Assembly (NCBI GenBank): GCA_036504075.1
Contig: DASXVX010000061.1
Coordinates: 51,142-115,141, forward strand
Direction: 5' to 3'
DNA: 64,000 nt
Source: DASXVX01 sp036504075
GTDB taxonomy: Bacteria > Bacillota > Sulfobacillia > Symbiobacteriales > Symbiobacteriaceae
The notes under the pieces are model-generated. The model searched no databases. It had not been told where the DNA came from and saw only the letters and a program-made list of their open reading frames with translations. How positions within the stretch are numbered: the stretch's first letter is position 1; each line of letters begins with the position of its first letter. Positions 34,470-41,594 of the stretch are shown piece by piece. Both the position numbers and the translations under genes were made by a program.

Positions 34470-37025
34470 TCAGTCGTAAACGACGGTGATCTTGCCGGTG
34501 GTAAAGACATCCCAGTGGGCGGGGTTGCGCGGGTCGCCCAGGGGGCGGAGCACCATGAGCCGGAGGACGTAGTTGCCGGCCGGCACCTGCCGCCCCTTGT
34601 CGTTGGTGCCGTCCCAGGGCAGCAACTGAATGGACCCGTCGTCCCGCCCGAGGTACGAGACGTCGATCTGGTCGCCGAACTTGCGCCCGGTGTCCGCGTT
34701 CCAGATTTCCACTTTCAGTTCCGGGGTCTGGCGGGCCAGGCTCCAGATCAGGTAAGCATACTGGTTGTCGCAGCCCGCGCAGTTCGGGTGAATTTCGATC
34801 TCGCTGGACTTGACGAGCCAGGGGCCGTCCAGGTGGGCCAGCCAGGGCAGGTTGAAGGGAGCGATGGGATCAAGGGCGGACGCGGCCTGGTAGTCGCCTT
34901 TGAAGCCCAGGTAGGGGATATGGGCCACGGTCTGGCCGCCGCTGTTGACCACGTCGATCCAGCCGGAGAAGATGCCGCCGTCCGGCAGGTCGTCGGGCAC
35001 GATCATCTGAATCTGGGTGGGTGCCGACGCCCGGGACTGGACCGTGAACGGGCCGCCCGCCGCTGTCACGGCGACGGCCGCACCGCCGCTGCCGACAGCC
35101 TGGAACGTGTACGACTCAGCCTTGTCGCCCAGGTTCTGGATGTTGATGGTCTGCTTGATGGTGGTGCCGCCGCTGACGGCGCCCAGGGCGAGCTTGTCCG
35201 GCCAGACCCGCTGCTGGGCCGTAATGGCCGCCCAGGCGTCGATCATGCCGGCGCCCTGCAGGTGGACGGGGTAGTACTCCGTGCTGTTCGGTCCCTCCGT
35301 CCGGGGCGTGGCGGTGTTCATCAGCAGGTTGCGCACGGAGGTGGCCTTCACCAGCGGGCTGCCCTTCTGGAACATCTCACGCTTGGCCTGCAGCACCAGG
35401 GCGGCGGCGCCGGCCACGTGGGGCGATGCCATGGAGGTGCCGGAGAGGGTGGCGTAGCTGCCCATGGAAACCGGGAACGTGCTGTAGATCATGCCGCCGG
35501 GGGCGGTCAGGTCCGGCTTGACGGAGAGGTCAGGCGACGGCCCCCAGGAGCTGAAGTCGGACATGAGGCCGGCGGTCGGGTTCGCGAACAGGTGGAGGCT
35601 TGCCGTCCAGGTGAGGGAGACCGGCCCCTGGTTCAGGAGCCCGAGCAGGTGCTGCCCGTCCGCCTGCGACATGGACACGGTGGGAATGTAATTCCCGGCG
35701 GTCTGGAGCGTCCCCATGAAGAAGCCGGGCCGGTTGTTGAAGATGATGCTGGCCACCGCGCCGAACTGCTGGGCCCGCAGCGTCTTCTCCTTAAAGGTGA
35801 TGGAGCCCCGGGAGATGAAGGCCACCTTGCCTTCGACTTTGCTGGTGCCGTCGGGATTCTGGAAGTCCGTGTCTTTCGTCCCGAGCCCGACGTAGACCAG
35901 TTCGGGAGTCTGGCCGTCGGCCGGCGGGGCGGGCGACTCGGTCATGGGCTCGAAGGCCATGGCCGTGCCGGCGGGGTCCAGGAACGCGTGGTGCCGGACC
36001 ATGTCGTTTTCGAAGCTGGCGACGGCGATGGAGCCGGTGCCCGACGCCGGGGAGCCTACGGCGAACTCGCCGGAGGAGCCGCTGTTGCCGGCCGCAACGG
36101 CCACGAAGATGCCCTTGCGGGAGAGCCGCTCGGTCGCCTGAGAGGTGGGCGACTGCGGCCATTCGAAGGAAGAGCCCAGTGACATGTTGACCACGTCGAC
36201 CTTCATGTCGTAGGCGGTCTCGAGGGCCTGCAGAATGATGTCGTCGGTGGTCGACCCCGACTTCCCGAAGACCTTCAGTGCGATGAAGCTGACGCCGGGG
36301 GCGACGCCGGTCACGCCTTCCGCGGAAGCGGCCTTGGCGCCGATGATGCCGGCGACGTGGGTGCCGTGACCGTTCTGGTCCATGGGGTCCGGACCCGGCT
36401 TCGGCTCGTTGCCGCCGTTGTAGTCCGCACCGACGAAGTCCCAGCCGTCGATGACCCGGCACCCCGGCCCGAAGCAGCCGCCCAGGTCGGGATGGGTGTA
36501 GTCGAGGCCGGTGTCGATGATGGCGACTTTGATCCCGGTGCCATCCACGCCGGGGATGGCTCGGGACGGGTCGCCGGCCCAGGCTTTGTCGGCCCCGATC
36601 ATTTTGGTGGAGGAGGCGAGCATGGGCGTCGGGGCGTCGGTCTGGTGGGAGATGTACACAGCCGTGACGCTGCGCATGGACCGGACCCGCCCCAGGTCCT
36701 TGGACTGGGCGGTGACGGCCACGCCGTTGAACAGCTTGCTGAAGGAGCTGTGTTCCCGGAAGGCGATGCCGGCGCCCTTCATCTGGGTGCGGAATGCCTG
36801 CTGCTCCGCCGCAATCCGGCCGGACTGGCCCGGACTGGCATCATCGGCCAGCGGAGCGTTCTGGAACTGGACCAGCAGGCGGATCGGCTCATCTACCGCA
36901 GAGCGGGCGATGCGGCTGGTATCGGAACCGGCCGACGCCCCTGAAGCAACGAGACTGAACAGCAGGGCGGCCAGGGTCAGGACAGTTCCCAGGCGGCGGA
37001 TACCGGAGGCAAGCTGGCGACGCAT
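34470..37025 (-). CDS. Secreted subtilisin-like serine protease (S8) with PA and FlgD-Ig-like domains
   Basis: The 851-residue protease begins with a signal peptide (residues 1-32, ending SGASAG). An I9-type propeptide (about 45-130) comes before the S8 catalytic domain: Asp171 (IIDTGLDYTHPDLG), His220 (NGHGTHVAG), oxyanion Asn314 (AAGNSG), Ser531 (SGTSMASPHVAG). A PA domain is inserted at about 370-480. The C-terminal 100 residues contain WDGTNDKGRQVPAGNYVLRL, an FlgD-Ig-like domain found in secreted proteins. Likely an extracellular nutrient protease. GAAGGAGGGA precedes ATG 37025. Confidence 0.94.
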   Translation of the reverse strand: MRRQLASGIRRLGTVLTLAALLFSLVASGASAGSDTSRIARSAVDEPIRLLVQFQNAPLADDASPGQSGRIAAEQQAFRTQMKGAGIAFREHSSFSKLFNGVAVTAQSKDLGRVRSMRSVTAVYISHQTDAPTPMLASSTKMIGADKAWAGDPSRAIPGVDGTGIKVAIIDTGLDYTHPDLGGCFGPGCRVIDGWDFVGADYNGGNEPKPGPDPMDQNGHGTHVAGIIGAKAASAEGVTGVAPGVSFIALKVFGKSGSTTDDIILQALETAYDMKVDVVNMSLGSSFEWPQSPTSQATERLSRKGIFVAVAAGNSGSSGEFAVGSPASGTGSIAVASFENDMVRHHAFLDPAGTAMAFEPMTESPAPPADGQTPELVYVGLGTKDTDFQNPDGTSKVEGKVAFISRGSITFKEKTLRAQQFGAVASIIFNNRPGFFMGTLQTAGNYIPTVSMSQADGQHLLGLLNQGPVSLTWTASLHLFANPTAGLMSDFSSWGPSPDLSVKPDLTAPGGMIYSTFPVSMGSYATLSGTSMASPHVAGAAALVLQAKREMFQKGSPLVKATSVRNLLMNTATPRTEGPNSTEYYPVHLQGAGMIDAWAAITAQQRVWPDKLALGAVSGGTTIKQTINIQNLGDKAESYTFQAVGSGGAAVAVTAAGGPFTVQSRASAPTQIQMIVPDDLPDGGIFSGWIDVVNSGGQTVAHIPYLGFKGDYQAASALDPIAPFNLPWLAHLDGPWLVKSSEIEIHPNCAGCDNQYAYLIWSLARQTPELKVEIWNADTGRKFGDQIDVSYLGRDDGSIQLLPWDGTNDKGRQVPAGNYVLRLMVLRPLGDPRNPAHWDVFTTGKITVVYD

Positions 37026-37138
37026 TCCCTGAATCCCTCCTTCGTGAACTGATTGTGGGAAATTCTGTAAAACACACGGACTCTCCTTGCGGCCGCGGGG
37101 GTGGGGTGCAAATTCGCTCGGAGCGTAAGCTTGCGGGC

Positions 37139-37179
37139 GCGCAAAAAACGGGCAGCCCGGCGGGCTGCCCGTTTTGCGC
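37139..37179. terminator. Terminator between C39-like peptidase gene and subtilase gene
   Basis: A strong hairpin: GCGCAAAA, then CGGGCAGCCCG pairing with CGGGCTGCCCG, closing with TTTTGCGC. It follows the C39-like peptidase stop (37222) on the - strand and separates it from the subtilase gene. A-run and T-run on the two sides allow function in both directions. Confidence 0.85.
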
Positions 37180-37221
37180 AGTCGATGTGGGTGGGACTCG
37201 ATCGTTTTCGGACGGGACGGT

Positions 37222-38190
37222 TTATCGGCCGGTGTCTTGGGGGTGAATCACGTAGACCACGCCGCCCCGGTCGAGCCACGCCCGCTTGAACTGCTCCCGC
37301 TTGTAGACCGTCCGGACGCCTTCGTCGGTGCCGGCGGCGGGGTCGTTCACGATGACATCGCCTTCCGCCGTAAAGCCGGTGACGACCAGCAGGTGCCCAT
37401 TGGTGTGCGGGTATACCGCATTCTCCAGCCACGCCCGGTCGTAGGCCACCGCGGCGACGACCGGAATGCCGGCGGCGATTTTCCGCTCCAGGTCGACAAA
37501 GCCGGGGAAGCGATCCACGTATGCGACGAAGCCGCGGGTGGCGGCAAACGCGGTATTAAACGGCCAGTTGCCGGTGCCGTCGTAAATGGAATCGTAGACG
37601 CCGGGCGCGACCTTGTCGGGAATCGACTCGTGTTTGCCCCAGAACGACATGACCATGGCGACGCTGGTGGGACTGCACCAGACGCTTCCACCGTTGGGGT
37701 AGACCATCTGGGAGCGGGGGGGGACGGCCAGTTCCTTGCCCCAAGCGGCCCGGTACGGGGCGTCGGCGCTGCGGTAGGCGGCCATGGCGGCCGCGACGAA
37801 GAGCCGCTTCAGGCGGCCGTCCTGCAGGGCGACCCGGACCTGCCAGGCGCGGGCGGGCCGCTCGAGCAGGAGCGTGTCGGTATCCAGCTTACCGATGCCG
37901 GGGACTGCCTGGTCGGGAATGCTGTGCCGCTGCCCGGCCAGGGACCAGGGGCCAAAACTAAACCAGGGGCTCCACCCTTCCGGGGTGGCGGCCCGGACTT
38001 TTACTTCCAGTCGCTCACCGCTTCCATTCCACGAAGCGACGAGCCAGTCGAACGGGCCGGTGGAACTGTAAACCGGGCTTGTCCATTGCCCGAAGAGTTG
38101 GCCGGGAGCGGTTGCGACGCCCATTTCCCGGACGGGATTGGTTCCGTCGTGGACGCCCTGCGTGAAGTCATTCATCGCAATGATCGGCAT
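37222..38190 (-). CDS. C39-like (papain-fold) cysteine peptidase family protein
   Basis: The C-terminal half of its 322 residues is a Peptidase_C39_2-like domain: Cys172 in VWCSPTSVAMVM, His266 in NGHLLVVTGF, Asp283 in VNDPAAG. The N-terminal half is a beta-rich domain (GPFDWLVASWNGSG, EVKVRAATPEGWSPWF) of unknown role. No signal peptide is seen from either ATG 38190 (GAGGAAGGGACC upstream) or an upstream in-frame ATG, unusual for a family that is often secreted. It lies near a secreted subtilase and may act on cell-wall or peptide substrates, but this is inference. Confidence 0.82.
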   Translation of the reverse strand: MPIIAMNDFTQGVHDGTNPVREMGVATAPGQLFGQWTSPVYSSTGPFDWLVASWNGSGERLEVKVRAATPEGWSPWFSFGPWSLAGQRHSIPDQAVPGIGKLDTDTLLLERPARAWQVRVALQDGRLKRLFVAAAMAAYRSADAPYRAAWGKELAVPPRSQMVYPNGGSVWCSPTSVAMVMSFWGKHESIPDKVAPGVYDSIYDGTGNWPFNTAFAATRGFVAYVDRFPGFVDLERKIAAGIPVVAAVAYDRAWLENAVYPHTNGHLLVVTGFTAEGDVIVNDPAAGTDEGVRTVYKREQFKRAWLDRGGVVYVIHPQDTGR

Positions 38191-38288
38191 GCCAGGTCCC
38201 TTCCTCTTCAGAGAATCAAATCTCACACCGATTATTTCCGGTAGGCGTTTCGCCAATGCCGGCAATTCTTCCTGCCGGGGTGTCAGGG

Positions 38289-38309
38289 GCGCCGGCTAAA
38301 CGCCGGCGC
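38289..38309 (-). repeat. Inverted repeat overlapping the stop of the first GNAT gene
   Basis: GCGCCGGC (38289-38296) and GCCGGCGC (38302-38309) form an 8-bp stem with TAAAC as loop. The GNAT stop codon lies at the stem-loop border. No T-run follows, so it may stabilise the mRNA 3' end rather than terminate. Confidence 0.4.
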
Positions 38310-38790
38310 TGGTGGGAACCGGGCGACGCAGGTGCTTGACCATCATCATGCCCCAGAGGTCGTACCCATGACGACGGCCGGCCCCCAGGCCCAGCGAATT
38401 GTGGGCGTGGGTCCAGTTGGTGGCGCGGGTGATACCGATAGACCGTAGGTACTCCTCGGCCACGAGGTGCAACTCCTTGCTCAGTCCGGCCCGCCGGAAC
38501 TCGGGGGCTACGTATATGTCGGCCATGTAGCCCTGGGGCTGGCCGGTCCGGTCGTGGGCCTGGATGCCGACCAGGAGGTACCCCACGGGAACGCCGCCCA
38601 CATCGGCAACGACGGCGGTACCGCCCGGGCTGCCGAGAACGGCGGTGACATTGTTCTGCGCGTTTTTGGCCACAGTCGCGAACGTGGTCGCCAACCGGTC
38701 GTCCGGCGGCATAATCTCCCAGGCCGTCACGGCCGCCATGTGCAAGAGGTAGGGCAGGTCCGAGGATTGCCAGAACCGCACCAGTGCCAT
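38296..38790 (-). CDS. GNAT family N-acetyltransferase (first of a divergent paralog pair)
   Basis: The 164 residues match the GNAT fold: beta4 MADIYVAPEFRRAGLSKELHLVAEEYLR carries the acetyl-CoA pyrophosphate loop (R-R-A-G-L-S). The substrate is unknown. ATG 38790 is chosen because GGAGGAATGCG lies just upstream. The N-terminal half aligns with the divergently oriented GNAT at 38977 (SDLPYLL vs SDFPWMA, GSPGGTAVVA vs GPGGMAIIA), so the two are duplicates. Confidence 0.88.
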   Translation of the reverse strand: MALVRFWQSSDLPYLLHMAAVTAWEIMPPDDRLATTFATVAKNAQNNVTAVLGSPGGTAVVADVGGVPVGYLLVGIQAHDRTGQPQGYMADIYVAPEFRRAGLSKELHLVAEEYLRSIGITRATNWTHAHNSLGLGAGRRHGYDLWGMMMVKHLRRPVPTSAGV

Positions 38791-38817
38791 TCGCATTCCT
38801 CCATTCATGCCGGTTTC

Positions 38818-38853
38818 ATTCCGGATTCGTCCCGGATTCCGGATTCGTCCCGG
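38818..38853. repeat. Two tandem 18-base repeats between divergent GNAT genes
   Basis: ATTCCGGATTCGTCCCGG occurs twice back to back (38818-38835 and 38836-38853). They sit in the shared upstream region of the two GNAT genes and could be a regulator binding site or a simple duplication. Nothing else marks the role. Confidence 0.8.
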
Positions 38854-38976
38854 GAATTCCGGGCACGCTTCCGTACTAACGTACGCCGGAGGCTCCGGAC
38901 TGGTACCCGTGTGGCCTGCGCTTCATACCATGAGACTGGGCTATTCGGCATTCGGCCTGGCGGAGGAGGGGCACGA

Positions 38977-39480
38977 GTGTACTGGTATCGAACGGGGCAG
39001 CCCTCGGACTTTCCCTGGATGGCCAGGGGGGCGGTTTCGGGCGCCTGGGAGAGCCTGTCCGTGGAAGAGCGGCTGGCGGTGGCGCCAGAACAGGTGGCTG
39101 CCCAGATTACCGGGCAGATGCAGGAGTTTCTGGCCGGCCCGGGGGGCATGGCCATCATTGCGATGCTTGGGCAGACGCCGGTGGCGTTCATCACCGGCGC
39201 AGTGGGGCCGGATACGAGCACAGAAGAGTCGCATGGCCACCTCCTGACGGTCTGGGTGGCGCCGGCGCACCGAAGGCGCGGCCTGGCCCGGGGACTCCTG
39301 GCCCTGGCCGAACAGCATTTCAGCAGCCTGGGGCTGCGCAAAGTGAAAATCTGGACCCCGGAGTACAACGGGGCCGCAGTCAGTCTGGCCCGCCGGTCCG
39401 GATTCCAGCCCGAAGGATTAATCGGGATGAAACGCCTCCAGGGCTGGCCGGTCATGCACCTGTCGGACACGGTTACATAA
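38977..39480 (+). CDS. GNAT family N-acetyltransferase (second of a divergent paralog pair)
   Basis: The 167 residues contain the GNAT signature VWVAPAHRRRGLARGLLALAEQHF (acetyl-CoA binding, about residues 100-123; shown in part) and the GFQPEGLI C-terminal strand. GTG 38977 has GGAGGAGGGG 5 bases upstream; longer upstream open frame lacks a ribosome site. The substrate is unknown. Related to the neighbouring divergent GNAT by duplication. Confidence 0.88.
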   Translation: MYWYRTGQPSDFPWMARGAVSGAWESLSVEERLAVAPEQVAAQITGQMQEFLAGPGGMAIIAMLGQTPVAFITGAVGPDTSTEESHGHLLTVWVAPAHRRRGLARGLLALAEQHFSSLGLRKVKIWTPEYNGAAVSLARRSGFQPEGLIGMKRLQGWPVMHLSDTVT

Positions 39481-39548
39481 GCTGAAAGTGGAGACGTTTC
39501 ACCCGGTGGGTGGCGCCCATCCTGTACAGAGCGAGAGGAGGTCCTTTC

Positions 39549-40676
39549 GTGCATAGAAGTTCTCGGGTCGTGAGCTCGACCTCGTGCCCGACGACGGTCA
39601 CCTCGCCGGTCACGGTCACTTGCCCGACGACCTTTTCGACTCGGGGCACAGCGATTTCGCCGACATCGATTTCGCCAACGTCTGTCGCCCCGACGACTTT
39701 CATGCCGACGACCGCAATCAGCCCGGCGGCCCTGCAGAATGCCCTTCAGCAGGCCCTTATGCAGCAGATGCTCTCCCAGACCATGATCAATCCGATCACC
39801 TCGGCGATCAGCCCGAACCTGGTCTGCTCGTCGGTCAGCCCGTTCAACGTGAGCCCGTTCAATGTGAGCCCGTTCAATGTGAGCCCGACGGCGGTTAGCC
39901 CGATGGCGATTAGCCCGATGGCCATTAGCCCGACGGCGGGGCAGCAGACGCTGGTCTGCCAGTCGGTCAGCCCGTCGATGCTCGGGGCCGCGGCGACGCC
40001 CACGTCCACCGTTTCGGCTCTGAATGCCCTGCTGGGGCAACTGGGACTTAGCGGCATGCCGACGGCTGCGGCCACGATGCCTTTGACCACGACGCCTTTG
40101 ACCACGACGCCTTTGACCACGATGCCTTTAACCACGACGCCTTTGACCACGACGCTTTCGGCCACGTCGCCTTTGGCCATGGCGCCTGCGGCCACTGCGG
40201 CCGATCTGACCAGCTTGTTGAGCCAACTGGGCGCCGCCACGCCGACCGGCACGACCACGCCGCTAACCACCACGCCGGTTTCGGCGGCCAACCCGCTCCA
40301 GTCCCTGCTCGGCAGCCTGGCGGGAGTCAGCCCGGCGACGGCCATGCCGACAACTGCTAACGTCCCGCAACAGGTCTTTACCAACCCGATCGCGGACCTG
40401 GCTGCGCTGAACCCCTTTGCCAGCCTGGCCGCTAGCAACCCGGCCGCGGCGCTGGCTGCCGTGAGCCCGGCTTTGAACATCTTCAACCCGGCGGTCAACC
40501 CGAACGCCGCACTGCTGGCCTTCAACCCGGCCGCTGCCAACACGCTTGCCCTGAGCGGCCTGCAAGGCCAGGCCACCCTGCCGTTCGGCAAGGGCGCCAA
40601 TCCTTTCAGCAAGGGCGCCAACCCTTTCAGCAAGGGCTTCGGCAAGGGCATGGGCTTCCCGTTCTTCGGCATCTGA
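39549..40676 (+). CDS. Repeat-rich protein 1 of an unrecognised three-gene family
   Basis: The 375 residues have three zones. The N-terminal part is rich in Ser/Thr/Pro with five-residue steps (SPFNV three times, SPMAI twice, SPTSI, SPTSV) and two LVCxSVSP segments. The middle has about eight PLTTT/PLTTM steps. The C-terminal zone (about residues 270-345) carries the module shared with the next two genes, NPAAALAAVSPALNIFNPA and NPNAALLAFNPAAA, followed by a basic Gly/Phe/Lys tail (KGANPFSK twice, GKGFGKG-like). No signal peptide or known domain. GTG 39549 follows GAGAGGAGGT. Composition recalls structural, coat-like proteins, but the function is unknown. Confidence 0.8.
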   Translation: MHRSSRVVSSTSCPTTVTSPVTVTCPTTFSTRGTAISPTSISPTSVAPTTFMPTTAISPAALQNALQQALMQQMLSQTMINPITSAISPNLVCSSVSPFNVSPFNVSPFNVSPTAVSPMAISPMAISPTAGQQTLVCQSVSPSMLGAAATPTSTVSALNALLGQLGLSGMPTAAATMPLTTTPLTTTPLTTMPLTTTPLTTTLSATSPLAMAPAATAADLTSLLSQLGAATPTGTTTPLTTTPVSAANPLQSLLGSLAGVSPATAMPTTANVPQQVFTNPIADLAALNPFASLAASNPAAALAAVSPALNIFNPAVNPNAALLAFNPAAANTLALSGLQGQATLPFGKGANPFSKGANPFSKGFGKGMGFPFFGI

Positions 40677-40690
40677 GCCGTCTGACATCC

Positions 40691-40725
40691 CCGCTGGCAG
40701 GGGAGCTCGGCTCCCCGGTCAGCGG
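40691..40725 (+). repeat. Two-step hairpin just before repeat-protein gene 2
   Basis: CCGCTG/CAGCGG and GGGGAGC/GCTCCCC form a coaxial stem with a symmetric 3-base internal loop and TCG as tip. It abuts the SD CAAGGAG of the following gene. It has no T-run, so processing or translational control is more likely than termination. Confidence 0.6.
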
Positions 40726-40742
40726 CAAGGAGTGACACCTTC

Positions 40743-41105
40743 GTGAATCTGGGCGGGTTTAATGTTCCGGCGAATCTCTTTCTCAATCCGGCCGCCCAAC
40801 TGGCGCCTTTCAGCCCGTTTGGCTCTCTGGCCGCCTCCAACCCGGTGGCGGCGCTTACCGCCCTGAGCCCGGCTTTGAACATCTTTAACCCGGCGATCAA
40901 CCCGAATGCCGCACTGCTGCAGTTCAACCCGGCCGCGGCGCCCACACTGGCGTTGAGCGGGCTGGGCGGTCTGGCGGCCCTGCCGTTCGGCAAGGCCGGT
41001 CGGCTGGGCAAGCCGTTCGCCAAGCCGTTTGCGAGGCCGTTCGGCAAGGGCCTCGGCAAGGGCCTCGGCAAGGGCTTCGGCAAGGGCTTCGGCAAAGGCA
41101 TCTAG
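40743..41105 (+). CDS. Repeat-rich protein 2 of an unrecognised three-gene family
   Basis: The 120 residues carry the shared module (LAASNPVAALTALSPALN, FNPAINPNAALLQFNPAA, LALSGLGGLA) at residues 25-85. A highly basic tail of KPFAKPFARPFGKGLGKG-type steps, five to six residues each, follows. Nearly identical to the C-terminal zone of the previous gene, with mostly synonymous or conservative base changes. GTG 40743 follows AAGGAG. No known domain or signal peptide; a secreted or spore-related structural role is only a guess. Confidence 0.78.
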   Translation: MNLGGFNVPANLFLNPAAQLAPFSPFGSLAASNPVAALTALSPALNIFNPAINPNAALLQFNPAAAPTLALSGLGGLAALPFGKAGRLGKPFAKPFARPFGKGLGKGLGKGFGKGFGKGI

Positions 41106-41130
41106 TTCCGCAAGGACATTTGGCAAGGGA

Positions 41131-41155
41131 GGGGGGCGCATGCCCCCCTTTGCTT
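41131..41155 (+). terminator. Hairpin with weak T-run between repeat-protein genes 2 and 3
   Basis: GGGGGGC (41131-41137) pairs with GCCCCCC (41142-41148) around GCAT, followed by TTTGCTT. It resembles a leaky terminator, so gene 3 may be expressed at a lower level than genes 1 and 2. Confidence 0.5.
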
Positions 41156-41171
41156 CGGGAGGTGGGCGACA

Positions 41172-41465
41172 ATGAGCCAGGGCGCATCTGACATTCTGGC
41201 CACCCGAGCAGTCTTCACGGACCCCGTGGTGGAACTGGCGGCGCTCTGCCCCTTGTGCGCGTTGGCGGCCCTGAACCCAACGGCGGCGCTGGCAGCGCTT
41301 TCGCCCGTGCTCCGGACGTACAACCCTGCCATTAATCCGGCGGCAGCCATGCTGGCCTTTTCCCTGTCGCCAGTGGGGATGTCCGCCCTGGTTTACGCTC
41401 GGGTCCATTCCCGGCTGGCCGGACTGCAACTGGTCAGGGCCGGGTTGCGGATGCTTTTTCAGTAA
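41172..41465 (+). CDS. Repeat-rich protein 3 of an unrecognised three-gene family
   Basis: The 97 residues contain a diverged copy of the module (LAALNPTAALAALSPVL, YNPAINPAAAMLAF; about residues 30-65) with an extra CPLCAL pair of cysteines. The tail is hydrophobic/amphipathic (VYARVHSRLAGLQLVRAGL) instead of the Gly/Lys tail of the other two. GGGAGGTGG precedes ATG 41172. A shorter relative of the previous two genes; function unknown. Confidence 0.72.
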   Translation: MSQGASDILATRAVFTDPVVELAALCPLCALAALNPTAALAALSPVLRTYNPAINPAAAMLAFSLSPVGMSALVYARVHSRLAGLQLVRAGLRMLFQ

Positions 41466-41561
41466 TAGAACCGAGTATGGGTTCACACGCGGGAGGACAA
41501 AACGGAGCGAGAGCGAACCCTCTATGAAGTGCTTTTGGGCCAGGCCGGACTAGTCTATGGA

Positions 41562-41575
41562 ACCAAACGTTTGGT
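41562..41575. promoter_or_regulatory. Perfect 14-base palindrome upstream of the methylmalonyl-CoA mutase gene
   Basis: ACCAAACGTTTGGT is its own reverse complement and lies 19 bases before the mutase start. Its position and symmetry fit a dimeric repressor operator, for example of the TetR type common near acyl-CoA genes. The regulator is not in the window. Confidence 0.55.
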
Positions 41576-41594
41576 AGATTTGAGGGGTGACAGT

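Noticed and set aside
38818..38853. CRISPR-like repeat
   Set aside because: Only two directly adjacent copies with no spacer.
39746..41101. 451-codon - strand frame with LTLNG and LPKPLP repeats opposite the repeat-protein genes
   Set aside because: All three + strand genes have good ribosome sites and a module conserved at the protein level; the antisense repeats mirror the + strand repeats.
41466..41594. T-box or other amino-acid riboswitch before the mutase gene
   Set aside because: A GGGTTC/GAACCC pair is present, but no T-box consensus or terminator follows.
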